Shown: positions 1 through 8,909 of the stretch, piece by piece | How the letters are laid out: every line of letters begins with the position of its first letter | Position numbering within the stretch: position 1 is the stretch's first letter | Assembly: GCF_002943755.1 (NCBI RefSeq) | Contig: NZ_MQUB01000001.1 | Span: 2,893,653-2,957,652, forward strand | Direction of reading: 5' to 3' | Length of the DNA stretch: 64,000 nt | Source: Aureitalea marina | Lineage (GTDB): Bacteria > Bacteroidota > Bacteroidia > Flavobacteriales > Flavobacteriaceae | Position numbers and translations under genes: made by a program | The notes under the pieces: generated by a model | Database searches by the model: none | Told to the model about the DNA's origin: nothing | What the model saw: only the letters and a program-made list of their open reading frames with translations

Positions 1-175
1 TAATTGCAGTTTTATTGGTCAAGTTATCTTTAGCGAAGTATTTTGCCTGAAAACCATTTGCATTTATAGCTTTCGGTTTTACCCCATCGAATAAGATGGA
101 ATCAGCTATTAAATACCCTACCGTTAGAATTATAAGAATTACGAAAGGGAGAATATATTTTCTTTTTTCCGACAT
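1..175 (-). CDS. Partial cassette gene, membrane-anchored protein (N-terminus only)
   Basis: Only the first 58 codons are in the window; the gene runs off the left edge. The start is the ATG next to the cassette end. The product begins with a short basic stretch (MSEKRKY) and one hydrophobic segment at about residues 8-26, then turns polar, so it is probably anchored in the membrane or exported. The region after the membrane segment resembles the start of some alpha/beta hydrolase-like proteins, but too little is present to name a family. Confidence 0.6.
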   Translation of the reverse strand, partial: MSEKRKYILPFVILIILTVGYLIADSILFDGVKPKAINANGFQAKYFAKDNLTNKTAI

Positions 176-190
176 CTGTATTCAGGTTGT

Positions 191-250
191 TCCTAACGTT
201 TTGGCTATGCGCAGTGTCCCGAAGGGCATTGTGTATAGGTTTTGTTGTAA
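191..250 (-). repeat. attC-like site 1 (short singleton)
   Basis: A 60-base site with boxes TCCTAAC and GTTGTAA. The arms at 205-216 and 227-238 form a 12-base-pair stem around a 10-base loop. Three of the pairs are G-T on the plus strand, so the stem is continuous on that strand only. Confidence 0.85.
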
Positions 251-258
251 GCAGTTAT

Positions 259-1743
259 TTATTCTGTTTTAAATTCTGGCCCTTTGATTTGTTCAAAACA
301 TTCTGGTTTCGGTATCGCAGTTGGATTGTTAAAAAAATCATTTGCTGCCTGCATTGCACATGTATTACTCCAATTGGTAGTAGGCCCATGTTTCCAGCCT
401 TTAAAAATCAGATGGTAGGAATTTGTCAGATTATTGGTCATTGATTCAGCCCATTTGACAGGTGTCAATTCATCATATTCTCCACTTATTAAAAGAACGG
501 GTATATCATTCTTTACAGCCATATTTTCAATTTCAGGTACTTCTTTAACACTCCAAATTTCACAAACCTTTTTATCAAAAACTGTTGGTGATAATCCTTT
601 AACTTCTGGATATTTATTTGTTTCGATAGTGATTTTTTCTTGGGAATTAAAGGGGTTCTCTTCTGCACACCATACCGATAGACGCATCCCTTTCCCAATG
701 CCATCTCCGGGTTCTTGGAATAAAGATTGTAATTGTTTTTTTACCGAAGACAAATCATTGTTGAGTATTTTATTTATTTCATAAGGAATATTGGGTACAC
801 TTCCCGTTGAGGCTGAAGAGAATACACTTATCAAGTCTTTTCCTTTTAGGTAAAACGTTTCCAGTTTGCCATTTTTTGGATTTTCTACTTTTACTTCAAG
901 TGGATTGTTTGTTTTTTCTTCTAAATATTTGAGGAAGCGACTTTTAATATTCGGGAAGGCATCATTACAGACATCATCGGTTTCACAATCAGAGAGTAGT
1001 TTATCCATAGACTCTAGCAGATTGTTCACGCTTTCTTCATCATAATTAACTTCTAATGGAAGAGGTGAATCCATTACTACACTTCTAATTTTATCAGGAT
1101 AATCTCTAATTAAGACCTGCCCAATCTTAGTACTGTAAGACATTGTAAGCAAGTTATATTCTTCAATTCCTAATATATTTATTAAGTCGTTTATATCGGC
1201 TGCAATTTGGTTTGTTGTGTAATAGTTTAGGTTAATTCCGCTTTTTTCTAATCTTTCTTTACAGGCTGTAGCCGCTTTTTGAAAAAGGCTATCGGTTTTG
1301 GTTGCGTCAAAATTTGGAAGATTGGATTGATAAACCGCTCTTGACCATTCAGGGCAATCTAAACTTGGCTTTGCATATTGCGTTCCTCTTTGCTCGAATA
1401 AAATAAAATCTCTATCATCAAGATACTTATAGTATTGCATATACTTTGATGCACGCATAGACGTATATCCAGGACCTCCAACCGTATACAGAATAGGGTC
1501 AGATTTAGGATTCTTGCTACGACTTTTAAAAATGTAAACAGGTAACTGTATGGTATTGCCATTGGGCTTATCTCTATTTTCGAGTACTTCTAGGTAGCCA
1601 AAAGTATAGGCTTGTTCTTTCTTTATTTTATGGGTAGTCTTTTTTGACTCAGTAAAAGTTGGGGTAAAATGCATTGTGTTTTGGCCATAGCAACTAACAG
1701 AAATCAGAATAACGATACTAATTCTAATAATTTTCCTTGTCAT
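259..1743 (-). CDS. Secreted alpha/beta hydrolase, peptidase S33 (TAP-like)
   Basis: This 494-residue protein looks like an exported serine aminopeptidase or hydrolase of the tripeptidyl/prolyl aminopeptidase type. A signal peptide covers about residues 1-21 (ending CYGQ). The oxyanion-hole motif GGPG is at 89-92 and EQRGT follows at 117-121. The nucleophile is probably Ser202 in MSYST, where the glycines usual on each side of the elbow are replaced. GEYDELTP and KHGP near the C-terminus supply the Asp and His. I chose the ATG followed by the signal peptide; the longer frame upstream runs into the neighbouring attC. It is the gene of cassette 1. The substrate is unknown, and the altered nucleophile elbow leaves activity uncertain. 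Confidence 0.82.
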   Translation of the reverse strand: MTRKIIRISIVILISVSCYGQNTMHFTPTFTESKKTTHKIKKEQAYTFGYLEVLENRDKPNGNTIQLPVYIFKSRSKNPKSDPILYTVGGPGYTSMRASKYMQYYKYLDDRDFILFEQRGTQYAKPSLDCPEWSRAVYQSNLPNFDATKTDSLFQKAATACKERLEKSGINLNYYTTNQIAADINDLINILGIEEYNLLTMSYSTKIGQVLIRDYPDKIRSVVMDSPLPLEVNYDEESVNNLLESMDKLLSDCETDDVCNDAFPNIKSRFLKYLEEKTNNPLEVKVENPKNGKLETFYLKGKDLISVFSSASTGSVPNIPYEINKILNNDLSSVKKQLQSLFQEPGDGIGKGMRLSVWCAEENPFNSQEKITIETNKYPEVKGLSPTVFDKKVCEIWSVKEVPEIENMAVKNDIPVLLISGEYDELTPVKWAESMTNNLTNSYHLIFKGWKHGPTTNWSNTCAMQAANDFFNNPTAIPKPECFEQIKGPEFKTE

Positions 1744-1765
1744 TTCCTTGGATTGTTTTAATTGC

Positions 1766-1927
1766 TTACAACGGTTTCGGCTATGAGTAGTTGCGTGGGT
1801 TAGCACTTAACTTTGCAAGTACACACCAAACTGAAAATCCGCGAGACACGAGCACGAAGTGCGAACTGGCGCCAGCAATTTTCCGAATAGGCTTGTACCA
1901 AGCAATTATTTTTACACGGTGTTGGGC
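1766..1927 (-). repeat. attC-like site 2 (family C, damaged right arm)
   Basis: Boxes are TTACAAC and GTTGGGC. The left arm is typical of family C (GGCTATGAGTAGTTGC), but the right arm reads TTATTTTTACACGG where its relatives have TTACTTATAGCC, so the outer stem cannot close. About 30 extra bases also enlarge the central hairpin. It may be inactive. Confidence 0.75.
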
Positions 1928-1932
1928 ACAGT

Positions 1933-2958
1933 TTATTTCTTTTTCTCCTCTAACCTTAAAAACCTTGCAGCATTGTTATAAAAAATATCGTCTTTTTGCT
2001 TCATTGAAAGAAAAGGAGCCTCATCAATCACTTTAACTGCACGATCAATTATTTCTGGCCAAATGATCATATCTGTCCCGAACATAATTCGTTTACCCAA
2101 TCCTGCACTTACCATCTTTTTTAAATGATATTCATAAAAATATTCACGTGGATAGAATACTTGCATTCCACCTATATCAGCGTAAAGTTGTGGATAGTTT
2201 ACCATCATTGAAATGAGCTCATCAATATATGGTTCACCATAATGCATAATTGAAATACGCAACTTTGGAAACTTTCTAATAATTGGTTCTAATTCCAATG
2301 GATTAGATAGACGTGGTGTAAGTCCCGGCTCAAAATAAAAATGCCCAGGTAATCCAGAACCTAAATGAATTGCTATAGGTATATCGAGTTCTTCAGCAAC
2401 TGCGTAATATGGTTCCATCCTTGGATCTGAAGGAGCTATACCTTCATATTGATTAGAAATTTCACCCAGAACTCGGAATCCATTTTTATTAACTAAGATT
2501 CTTAAACTATCCGTGGTAATGTTATCCCTCCCAATCCTAAATTGGCAACTTTTGATTATCCTATCACCAATTCTATTATACATATTTTCAACTGCTAAAG
2601 GAGGTCCACTAGTTACAGCTGTAATATTATGCTTGTCAAGTTGGTAAGTCAATCTTTCGATGAAATTTTCGTAGGAACTTGGTGACCATATCGGATCATC
2701 ACACTCCGGATCATGAAGCTTATTATTCCATATTTCTAAATAATCATCTTTCGGGTCAAAATGCTGAATGATACTGGTAATTGGAAGACAAAAACCCAAG
2801 GTGTCAATAGTAAACTCCTCATTCTCGGCTGAATGAATATGCATATCAATTATTGGTCCTTCATATTTTAATGCTTTTTCATGAGTTACTTTTGATTCCC
2901 TATTGGAATTACAGCCACTCAGTAAGGAAAATATGAAGAATGTAAAAATTAATCTCAT
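1933..2958 (-). CDS. Lipoprotein of the amidohydrolase (metal-dependent hydrolase) family
   Basis: A 341-residue TIM-barrel hydrolase of the amidohydrolase-2 type, probably attached to the envelope as a lipoprotein. The lipobox LLSGC ends at about residue 16. The metal-binding HxH is in IDMHIHS near residue 39, a later His is in AIHLGSG, and the distal Asp is in MFGTDMIIW. The length fits the family. Such enzymes act on aromatic acids or cyclic amides, but nothing here points to a substrate. It is the only gene in cassette 2. Confidence 0.82.
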   Translation of the reverse strand: MRLIFTFFIFSLLSGCNSNRESKVTHEKALKYEGPIIDMHIHSAENEEFTIDTLGFCLPITSIIQHFDPKDDYLEIWNNKLHDPECDDPIWSPSSYENFIERLTYQLDKHNITAVTSGPPLAVENMYNRIGDRIIKSCQFRIGRDNITTDSLRILVNKNGFRVLGEISNQYEGIAPSDPRMEPYYAVAEELDIPIAIHLGSGLPGHFYFEPGLTPRLSNPLELEPIIRKFPKLRISIMHYGEPYIDELISMMVNYPQLYADIGGMQVFYPREYFYEYHLKKMVSAGLGKRIMFGTDMIIWPEIIDRAVKVIDEAPFLSMKQKDDIFYNNAARFLRLEEKKK

Positions 2959-2972
2959 TTATTCTAAATTGT

Positions 2973-3103
2973 GCCCAACGGTCTCGGCTATAAGTAGTTG
3001 CGTGGGTTAGCACTTAACTTTGCAAATACATTACAAAGTAAAAATCCGCGAGGATTTTCAGAAGTATGTGGGAACAAGTAATTACTTATAGCCATTGTTA
3101 GCT
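2973..3103 (-). repeat. attC-like site 3 (family C)
   Basis: Boxes are GCCCAAC and GTTAGCT, 131 bases in total. The outer arms GGCTATAAGTAGTTGC and its partner TAATTACTTATAGCC pair. A central hairpin is made by AAAATCC and GGATTTT. Confidence 0.88.
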
Positions 3104-3108
3104 TTAGT

Positions 3109-4800
3109 TTATTTTTCTACAATTTCATTTAACTTATTGATAGTCAAGGTTTTCATTCTAGTAATCAATCCGTTTAAATATTCACCTTCCGAATTAAAAA
3201 GCGCATAGCTTGGAAACCCATTTAAAGATAACTCAGACATCAATTCATTAACTACTTTCTGATTTGCATAAATATGAATACCTTTTTGTTCCATTTCCAA
3301 TATTTTATTTTCCCATTTTTCTTTATTTGAGTTAGAGTTTGTACACAGATAAATAAATTCTATTTTCTCTTTATCCACTTTTTCATACAGTACTTTACTA
3401 TATTTCATTTCTTCAAAACAAGGTGCACACCAGGTTGCCCAAAAGTCTATGAGATTATATTTTGAATTATTTAAAGAAAGAATATTAGAAATTAATTGGT
3501 CTTTGGTTTTTATATGCTCAAAATCATAAAGTGTTGCACCAAATTCAAATGTTTTCATTTGAGAGTTAACCTCGGTAGCATTGCTTTTGATGTAATGTAT
3601 ATCACGTTTATTTTTTGACAATTTTTTCTTTTCTTCACTCAATACATTTTTTGCCCAATTCGTCCTTAAATGTTTATAAATTTGATTGTATTCATACTCA
3701 TAATATGTCAAATCATTAGACCAAAGTTTTAATTTTAATAAGTCACTTTTTTTAGGTTCATAAATACTATCCAAGACTTTTGATAACCCATCAATATCGA
3801 GTAATTGCCATTCCCTTAAAAATGAATTCGTTAGTTGGAATTTTAAGTTATTAAATAACTCATCGTTTACTGGGTTTCCATTCAATTTTTCTTCCCAAAT
3901 AGATAAAAAATTGTCAAGTTGATTATATCGCCTACTGTTTCCCTTTTTGAATTGATATAGTCTTTTCCAATAATCAATAGTATATTTTTGTAGTCCGTAA
4001 TGGCTATAAACCTGATTTCTTAGAAATTGATCACTAGCGTTTGTTACGCCATAAGATTGCCGATTTTTAATTAAATTTAGCGTTGTGCTATCTATCGAAA
4101 TTTCGTTCAATTGGGCATAGGTAAGAAGTTGGCTATAATATTCATTTTCTCGTATATGACTGATATACCATAAGAAGCTATGGTTATTTTCTTTTGAAAA
4201 ATTTGTTTCTGTTTCAATTAATATTTGATTCAATGAGTCTAATGATCTTTTAAAGTGAGAAAAGTCAGAAAACTTTTTACCGCTAATTTCTAATAGATTT
4301 TGAAAAACTTCTTGTTTCTCATCAATATTATAAACGCTATATTTTGCTAGCGCATAATTCAGACTTGAATCATCTCCACTAAAAGTCAAAGATTCATCAT
4401 AATTCCATATGAGTTCTTTTCTAGCTATTTTGTAATCAATTGACATTTTCAGACCCTTTGATAAAGAAAGACTTCCATAATATAGCTTTCCGACTGTTAA
4501 AAATATTTCTTGATTAGGAATTGAATAGTCTAATTGCAATATGAATTTACCTTCTTTATTAAGTGGTATGGTTTTAGAAGGCTCCATTTTTTTAAACAAT
4601 GGTGCTTTAACGTAAGAAACATTAATTTTACTGAAGCTATCTTTTGGGATATTTAATATTTCAATCTCAAGCTTTGGTTTGCTGGCTTTATAAAAATCTT
4701 CCATTTTAGTAGAATCCAATGCAATTTTATCAGTTGTGCTGAATTCAGTACAACTCAAGAACAAAAGAAATGAAAGTGATATTAATACTATTGTTTTCAT
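3109..4800 (-). CDS. Lipoprotein with C-terminal TlpA-like thioredoxin domain
   Basis: A 563-residue protein with lipobox LFLSC near residue 17, a long middle region rich in Lys, Asn, Tyr and Ser with no family I recognise, and a thioredoxin-like domain in the last 130 residues. The active site WATWCAPC lies near residue 457, and the cis-proline loop is in NGFPSYALF. Proteins of this layout are envelope disulfide reductases in Bacteroidota. It fills cassette 3 and is the longest cassette gene in the window. The start ATG lies 10 bases from the cassette end. Confidence 0.85.
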   Translation of the reverse strand: MKTIVLISLSFLLFLSCTEFSTTDKIALDSTKMEDFYKASKPKLEIEILNIPKDSFSKINVSYVKAPLFKKMEPSKTIPLNKEGKFILQLDYSIPNQEIFLTVGKLYYGSLSLSKGLKMSIDYKIARKELIWNYDESLTFSGDDSSLNYALAKYSVYNIDEKQEVFQNLLEISGKKFSDFSHFKRSLDSLNQILIETETNFSKENNHSFLWYISHIRENEYYSQLLTYAQLNEISIDSTTLNLIKNRQSYGVTNASDQFLRNQVYSHYGLQKYTIDYWKRLYQFKKGNSRRYNQLDNFLSIWEEKLNGNPVNDELFNNLKFQLTNSFLREWQLLDIDGLSKVLDSIYEPKKSDLLKLKLWSNDLTYYEYEYNQIYKHLRTNWAKNVLSEEKKKLSKNKRDIHYIKSNATEVNSQMKTFEFGATLYDFEHIKTKDQLISNILSLNNSKYNLIDFWATWCAPCFEEMKYSKVLYEKVDKEKIEFIYLCTNSNSNKEKWENKILEMEQKGIHIYANQKVVNELMSELSLNGFPSYALFNSEGEYLNGLITRMKTLTINKLNEIVEK

Positions 4801-4808
4801 TAAATTAA

Positions 4809-5053
4809 AGCTAACGGTTTCGTATAAGAGCCGTACGGCTCTAGGACTTGTCTTGCGCTGGGTTTTGGCGGAGCCAAAAAATTGGCCCGAAGGCGAGGCA
4901 AGTCTTTGCGTTTGTTTTGTTAGTTAATGTTCGGTTTTTGTTTCAAATGATCTTGCTTTGATACTTACCACACTGAGTATGGCTTGCTTCGCAAGGTCCG
5001 CTCATCAGAAGGTCTACCAGACCTTCCTCTTCCCGGAATATGCGTTGTTGTAA
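4809..5053 (-). repeat. attC-like site 4 (family A with about 60-base insertion)
   Basis: Boxes are AGCTAAC and GTTGTAA, 245 bases in total. The first 180 bases are ordinary family A. After GAGTATGGCT an extra segment of about 60 bases (about 4982-5040) containing the hairpin AAGGTCT/AGACCTT is inserted before TGCGTT. The cassette gene ends inside this insertion. Confidence 0.8.
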
Positions 5054-5265
5054 AACGTTTGGTAGGCAAATACTATTCCGGTAATGATTGCAATTACCAC
5101 AATAAACCCTATCCATGTATCAACCACCATTTTGACCTCAGTGCTATTTTCTTTGGTTGGATCTTCATTACCCCGTGCGCTAGAGACCTTTCCCCAAAAC
5201 CCTGTCAATCCCTTTCGAACGAAATAACCGATTGAATTAAGCAAACCAAATACAATTTCTTCCAT
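5014..5265 (-). CDS. Small single-pass membrane protein, copy 1
   Basis: An 83-residue protein of unknown function with one strong membrane segment at about residues 48-69 (WIGFIVVIAIITGIVFAY). It is identical to the product encoded at 6491-6742. Its last ten residues (NAYSGKRKVW) are encoded by the attC-like site. Most relatives of this site have TAA after the codons for Asn-Asn-Ala, but here the codon is TAT and translation continues for seven more residues. Confidence 0.7.
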   Translation of the reverse strand: MEEIVFGLLNSIGYFVRKGLTGFWGKVSSARGNEDPTKENSTEVKMVVDTWIGFIVVIAIITGIVFAYQTFYNNAYSGKRKVW

Positions 5266-5318
5266 GGTTACTTACAAGTAATTCGTACTACAGCTTGGTT
5301 GGTCATTGATTCAATGTT

Positions 5319-5448
5319 TTACAACGTTTCGGCTATGAGTAGTTGCGTGGTTTAGCACTTAACTTTGCAAGTACACACCAAGCTGAAAATCCTCGCGGAT
5401 TTTCAGAAGTAGGCAAGAACTAGCAATTACTTATAGCCATTGTTAGGC
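5319..5448 (-). repeat. attC-like site 5 (family C)
   Basis: Boxes are TTACAAC and GTTAGGC, 130 bases. It has the regular family C arms and the central AAAATCC/GGATTTT hairpin. Confidence 0.87.
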
Positions 5449-5456
5449 CTAGTTTT

Positions 5457-6259
5457 TTAATCTTCTATTTCGTTTAGTAAATTTTTTATTTCATCAATGA
5501 CCAAGTTAGGTTCAGAATAATGAATATAGTGACCACTTTTTGTTGTGCTAATAAGTTTAGTTTGTGGCGCACTCTCAACCCAATTATTAAATAGTTCTTT
5601 TTTGATTTTTATGTCGTCAGGACTGAAAGGTGGTGGTGGCGCTTGATAAGAGGCTAAAATTGTTATAGGTATTTCAGTTGGTAGTTTTAGTTCTTTCATT
5701 TCATTGTCCATACTGGATACTTCTTTGTACTCATTTTGGATTCCAATTGGTTGACTGGCATAGAAGCCATCCATTCCTTTGGTCATCATATTCGACTCTT
5801 CTTCAGTTTTTGTTGCCAATATTCGTTCCATAAGTCTTTCGTGAGAAGGGTCAACAAATAAAAGTCCAACGACTTTTTCTGGATAGGAATTTTGAAATTT
5901 TCTAATTATAAAACCACCCAATGAATGACCAACAAAAATTATTGGACTGTCAATTTTTTCATTTTCAAGAAATCTATTTAATTCAGATGTCAAATTTTCT
6001 AATGTTCTTGGATTTTCTGTTGCAGAAGATTTACCAAGACCAATTCTATCATAGCTTATGGTAGTAGTAATTTTTGAAATACTGTCTTGAATAGTTTTCC
6101 AACCCCTAAAGTTTCTCCGAGTCCTGATTCAAATATTACGACAGGACTTCCATTTCCTTTTTTAACGAAATTGAAATTTAATTCATTAGTATCTGTTTGC
6201 GCAAAAGTTGTAATTGTGACTAAACAGATAATGCCAAGTAAAAATAGTTTGGTTTTCAT
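5457..6259 (-). pseudogene. Frameshifted exported alpha/beta hydrolase
   Basis: Two frames make up one hydrolase. The N-terminal frame (6056-6259) has a signal peptide ending FAQ and the strand motif VVIFESGLGETLG. The downstream frame carries SYDRIGLGKS, the nucleophile elbow FVGHSLGG and a C-terminal His in SGHYIHY. The break lies at a run of four C at 6103-6106 (plus strand). One more base in that run would restore LGGWKTIQDSISKI and join the parts. The gene is either truly broken or the run is a sequencing error. It is the gene of cassette 5. Confidence 0.78.
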
Positions 6260-6285
6260 CTAATTCTATTTTGGTTTTTAATTAT

Positions 6286-6530
6286 GCCTAACGGTTTCGT
6301 ATAAGAGCCGTACGGCTCTAGGACTTGCCTTGCGCTGGGTTTTGGCGGAGCCAAAAAATTGGCCCGAAGGCGAGGCAAGTCTCTGCGTTTGTTTTGTTAG
6401 TTAATGTTCGGTTTCTGTTTCAAAAGTTCTCGCTTTGATGCTTACCATACTGAGTATGGCTTGCTTCGCAAGGTCCGCTCATCAGAAGGTCTACCAGACC
6501 TTCCTCTTCCCGGAATATGCGTTGTTGTAA
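6286..6530 (-). repeat. attC-like site 6 (family A with about 60-base insertion)
   Basis: Boxes are GCCTAAC and GTTGTAA. It has the same insertion as site 4, identical over the last 70 or so bases, but several substitutions separate the two sites in the family A part. Confidence 0.8.
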
Positions 6531-6742
6531 AACGTTTGGTAGGCAAATACTATTCCGGTAATGATTGCAATTACCACAATAAACCCTATCCATGTATCAA
6601 CCACCATTTTGACCTCAGTGCTATTTTCTTTGGTTGGATCTTCATTACCCCGTGCGCTAGAGACCTTTCCCCAAAACCCTGTCAATCCCTTTCGAACGAA
6701 ATAACCGATTGAATTAAGCAAACCAAATACAATTTCTTCCAT
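6491..6742 (-). CDS. Small single-pass membrane protein, copy 2
   Basis: This 83-residue product is identical to the one encoded at 5014-5265, including the attC-encoded tail. The two cassettes have the same private ends (GTTGTAAAAC) but different sites on the gene's 5' side (family C for copy 1, family B for copy 2), so the unit that was copied is the gene plus its own downstream attC. The function is unknown. Confidence 0.7.
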   Translation of the reverse strand: MEEIVFGLLNSIGYFVRKGLTGFWGKVSSARGNEDPTKENSTEVKMVVDTWIGFIVVIAIITGIVFAYQTFYNNAYSGKRKVW

Positions 6743-6795
6743 GGTTACTTACAAGTAATTCGTACTACAGCTTGGTTGGTCATTGATTCAATGTT

Positions 6796-6992
6796 TTACA
6801 ACGGTTTCGTATAAAAACTTGGTGCGACTCAGGTACTTGCCTGCGTCGATTCCGGCTGTGCCGGAAAATTGGGGCAAGGGCAGGGCAAGTGGACTGCCGT
6901 GTGTTTTGTTTACCTAGACAAGTTAGTAATTTCTTGGAGCGAGTAAATACGTGTTTCCCGCAATTCGCACTGGCTTTTATGCGTTGTTACTG
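6796..6992 (-). repeat. attC-like site 7 (family B)
   Basis: Boxes are TTACAAC and GTTACTG, 197 bases. Family B is recognised by ACTTGCCTGCGTCGATTCC, the hairpin CCGGCTGTGCCGG and the right arm TTCGCACTGGCTTTTATGCG. Confidence 0.87.
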
Positions 6993-7165
6993 CAGGTATT
7001 TGTTTTATAGGCTTTGGCCTTTTGGAAACAACCATTCGATTCAGTCTCAAAGGATCATTTTTCCCTTATGATACCTTATATACCAAACCTGGTCAGACTA
7101 TTTTGGAAAGTGATTGGGAGAGAAATTGTGATGGAGCGACTAAACACCCCAGTATTTGCAGTAAC
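6986..7165 (-). other. Cassette 7, no convincing gene
   Basis: The unit is bounded by the private repeat GTTACTGCA/TGCAGTAAC but holds only about 160 bases between its sites. No minus-strand frame has a start codon and useful length. One plus-strand frame is open across the whole unit with no ATG inside it, so it could be a fragment of a gene that lost its start. It may also be a non-coding cassette or a remnant. With sites 7 and 8 it explains the gene-free stretch 6743-7328. Confidence 0.6.
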
Positions 7166-7319
7166 GTTCCGGCTATGAGTAGTTGCGTGGGATAGCAGTT
7201 AACTTTGCAAGTACGCAACAAACTGAAAATCCGCGAGACACGAGCACGAAGTACGAACTGGCGCCAGCAATTTTCAGAAGTAGGTGAGAATAAGCAATTA
7301 CCTATAGCCATTGTTGTTA
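7159..7319 (-). repeat. attC-like site 8 (family C, enlarged hairpin)
   Basis: Boxes are CAGTAAC and GTTGTTA, 161 bases. Family C arms are intact. The central hairpin contains the same roughly 30-base expansion (around ACACGAGCACGAAG) that is seen in site 2. Confidence 0.83.
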
Positions 7320-7328
7320 CCAGTTGTT

Positions 7329-7994
7329 TTAGAAACTAAATGTACGTTCGTGTCTTTTCATTCTAATATCCATTATTATTCCAATTCCAATTATTACTAA
7401 AGCAACTGAAACTACTCCAATCTTAATGCTATTATCTAAATTATTTTGAACAGCAAAACCAACAGCAAACGAAAGTCCAAAACTAGCTGTCCAAGTTGTG
7501 TAATAATTATTTGGAACGAAATGTAATTTGTTTTTGAGGTACTTTTTAAATTTAGTCAGTTTCTGTTTAAACATTTCGTTGCTAAATGAAGGTATTTTTT
7601 CAAGTTCCAGAAATTGAATGTAGCTTTCAATTCCATCAATTTGTTCAGGACTCAAATCCTTTTCTTTTAGGCTCTGTAAAATAGCTATGAATTTTTCAAA
7701 CGTCTTGATTTCTGATTTTTCGTTGGTTTTCGAAAGCTGTTTTTTTAGAAAAATTATAGTTGCTTTTAAATCGTTTGTTTCAGCGACTAAATCAGAACCA
7801 GTCAGTTCTGTTAATTGCACATCTAAAGCATTGGCTATTCTTTTAACTGTTTCTCCAGTAGGTTCGGATTCATTATTCTCAATTCTTTGGATTGTTCTTA
7901 AACTTACTTTCGACTCTTCTGCCAAATATTCTTGAGACATTCCTCTGATTGCTCTTAATTCTTTTAATTTTTGTCCTAAATTTTTTGTTTCCAT
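7329..7994 (-). CDS. XRE-family HTH protein with C-terminal membrane segments
   Basis: A 221-residue protein with an N-terminal Cro/C1-type helix-turn-helix at about residues 7-62 (LKELRAIRGMSQEYLAEES, then RTIQRIENNESEPT). A coiled, charged linker follows, and then two hydrophobic segments near the C-terminus (about 160-180 and 190-207). This looks like a membrane-tethered DNA-binding regulator. I took the ATG that places METKNLGQ at the start; nine further codons upstream are open but less likely. Its targets are unknown. It is the only obvious DNA-binding regulator among the cassette genes. Confidence 0.82.
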   Translation of the reverse strand: METKNLGQKLKELRAIRGMSQEYLAEESKVSLRTIQRIENNESEPTGETVKRIANALDVQLTELTGSDLVAETNDLKATIIFLKKQLSKTNEKSEIKTFEKFIAILQSLKEKDLSPEQIDGIESYIQFLELEKIPSFSNEMFKQKLTKFKKYLKNKLHFVPNNYYTTWTASFGLSFAVGFAVQNNLDNSIKIGVVSVALVIIGIGIIMDIRMKRHERTFSF

Positions 7995-8082
7995 TATTCG
8001 TAATATTTGATGTTTCAGCAAATGTATATCGGAAACATATTCACTGATTACGTCAAGTTAACGTCATCTTTGCGTCAATTGG

Positions 8083-8213
8083 TTACAACGGTCTTGGCTA
8101 TGAGTAGTTGCGCGGGTTAGCAGGTAACTTTGAAAGTACAAACCGAACTGAAAATCCTCGCGGATTTTGAGAAGTAGACGAGAACAAGCTATTACTTATA
8201 GCCATTGTTGGCA
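8083..8213 (-). repeat. attC-like site 9 (family C)
   Basis: Boxes are TTACAAC and GTTGGCA, 131 bases, with regular family C arms. Confidence 0.87.
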
Positions 8214-8250
8214 ACTGGCTTTTAGATTTTATAATTCGGTCAAACCTTTT

Positions 8251-8664
8251 TTAAGTAATTATTTTTTCTTTAGGCCATTTCCAAGCATACCAAACAATTA
8301 ACCCAGTAAGTATACTTTCTAAAAATGCTAGAAAGACATAAAATAAATACCATTCGTTCGTTGACATAATTCCGATAAATATCATCATTATTGTAAAAAT
8401 GATTCCAAATATTATATTAAGGGTTCGGTTTATTTTTGGTTTGAGAAAAATTGAAAGACAGACCATAATAGATGGGATTGCTAAAATTACAGAAGCAATT
8501 AGCAGTGTAGTCGGACTATCCATTATATTGTCTCCTGAAATCAAGCTATTTACTTTATTAGGTGTGTATAGTTCAAAATAGTCGCCATATAAATAGCAGA
8601 ATGTCGCAGAAGCCCACAATGAGGCAAGTTTTATTTTGATGTTTACTTTAGGATTTTCTAACAT
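8251..8664 (-). CDS. DUF6326-like four-helix membrane protein
   Basis: A 137-residue protein with a conserved-looking N-terminus (IKLASLWASATFCYLYGDYF) and four hydrophobic segments at about residues 12-28, 50-72, 80-100 and 106-128. The opening resembles the DUF6326 family of small integral membrane proteins, which have no known function. It ends with a Lys/Trp-rich tail. It is the single gene of cassette 9. Confidence 0.75.
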   Translation of the reverse strand: MLENPKVNIKIKLASLWASATFCYLYGDYFELYTPNKVNSLISGDNIMDSPTTLLIASVILAIPSIMVCLSIFLKPKINRTLNIIFGIIFTIMMIFIGIMSTNEWYLFYVFLAFLESILTGLIVWYAWKWPKEKIIT

Positions 8665-8769
8665 TTTGGTTTGGTCTTTTTAGTTTTAAGAATCAGTTCA
8701 TTCATTAAGACGTAAAAATCCTTTCAAATGGTTGCCTGAATAATAAAATTAGTTCGATTTTCAGCTTGC

Positions 8770-8900
8770 TGCCAACGGTCTCGGCTATGAGTAGTTGCGC
8801 GGGTTTGCCACGAACTTCGCAAGTACACACCGAGTTGGAAATTCCGCAAGAATTTCCAAATTAGGTGAGAACAAGCAATTACTTATAGCCATTGTTAGCA
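8770..8900 (-). repeat. attC-like site 10 (family C, variant hairpin)
   Basis: Boxes are TGCCAAC and GTTAGCA. The central hairpin reads GGAAATTC/GAATTTCC where other members have AAAATCC/GGATTTT. Both arms changed together, so the stem is kept. Confidence 0.86.
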
Positions 8901-8909
8901 GCTGGCTTT

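Noticed and set aside
187-444. Plus-strand open frames across the array as genes
   Set aside because: They run across sites and antisense to well-supported genes, lack family features and do not respect cassette boundaries.
6889-7071. Plus-strand frame covering site 7 and half of cassette 7
   Set aside because: Its start lies inside the attC and it crosses the recombination point, so it is unlikely to be a real gene.
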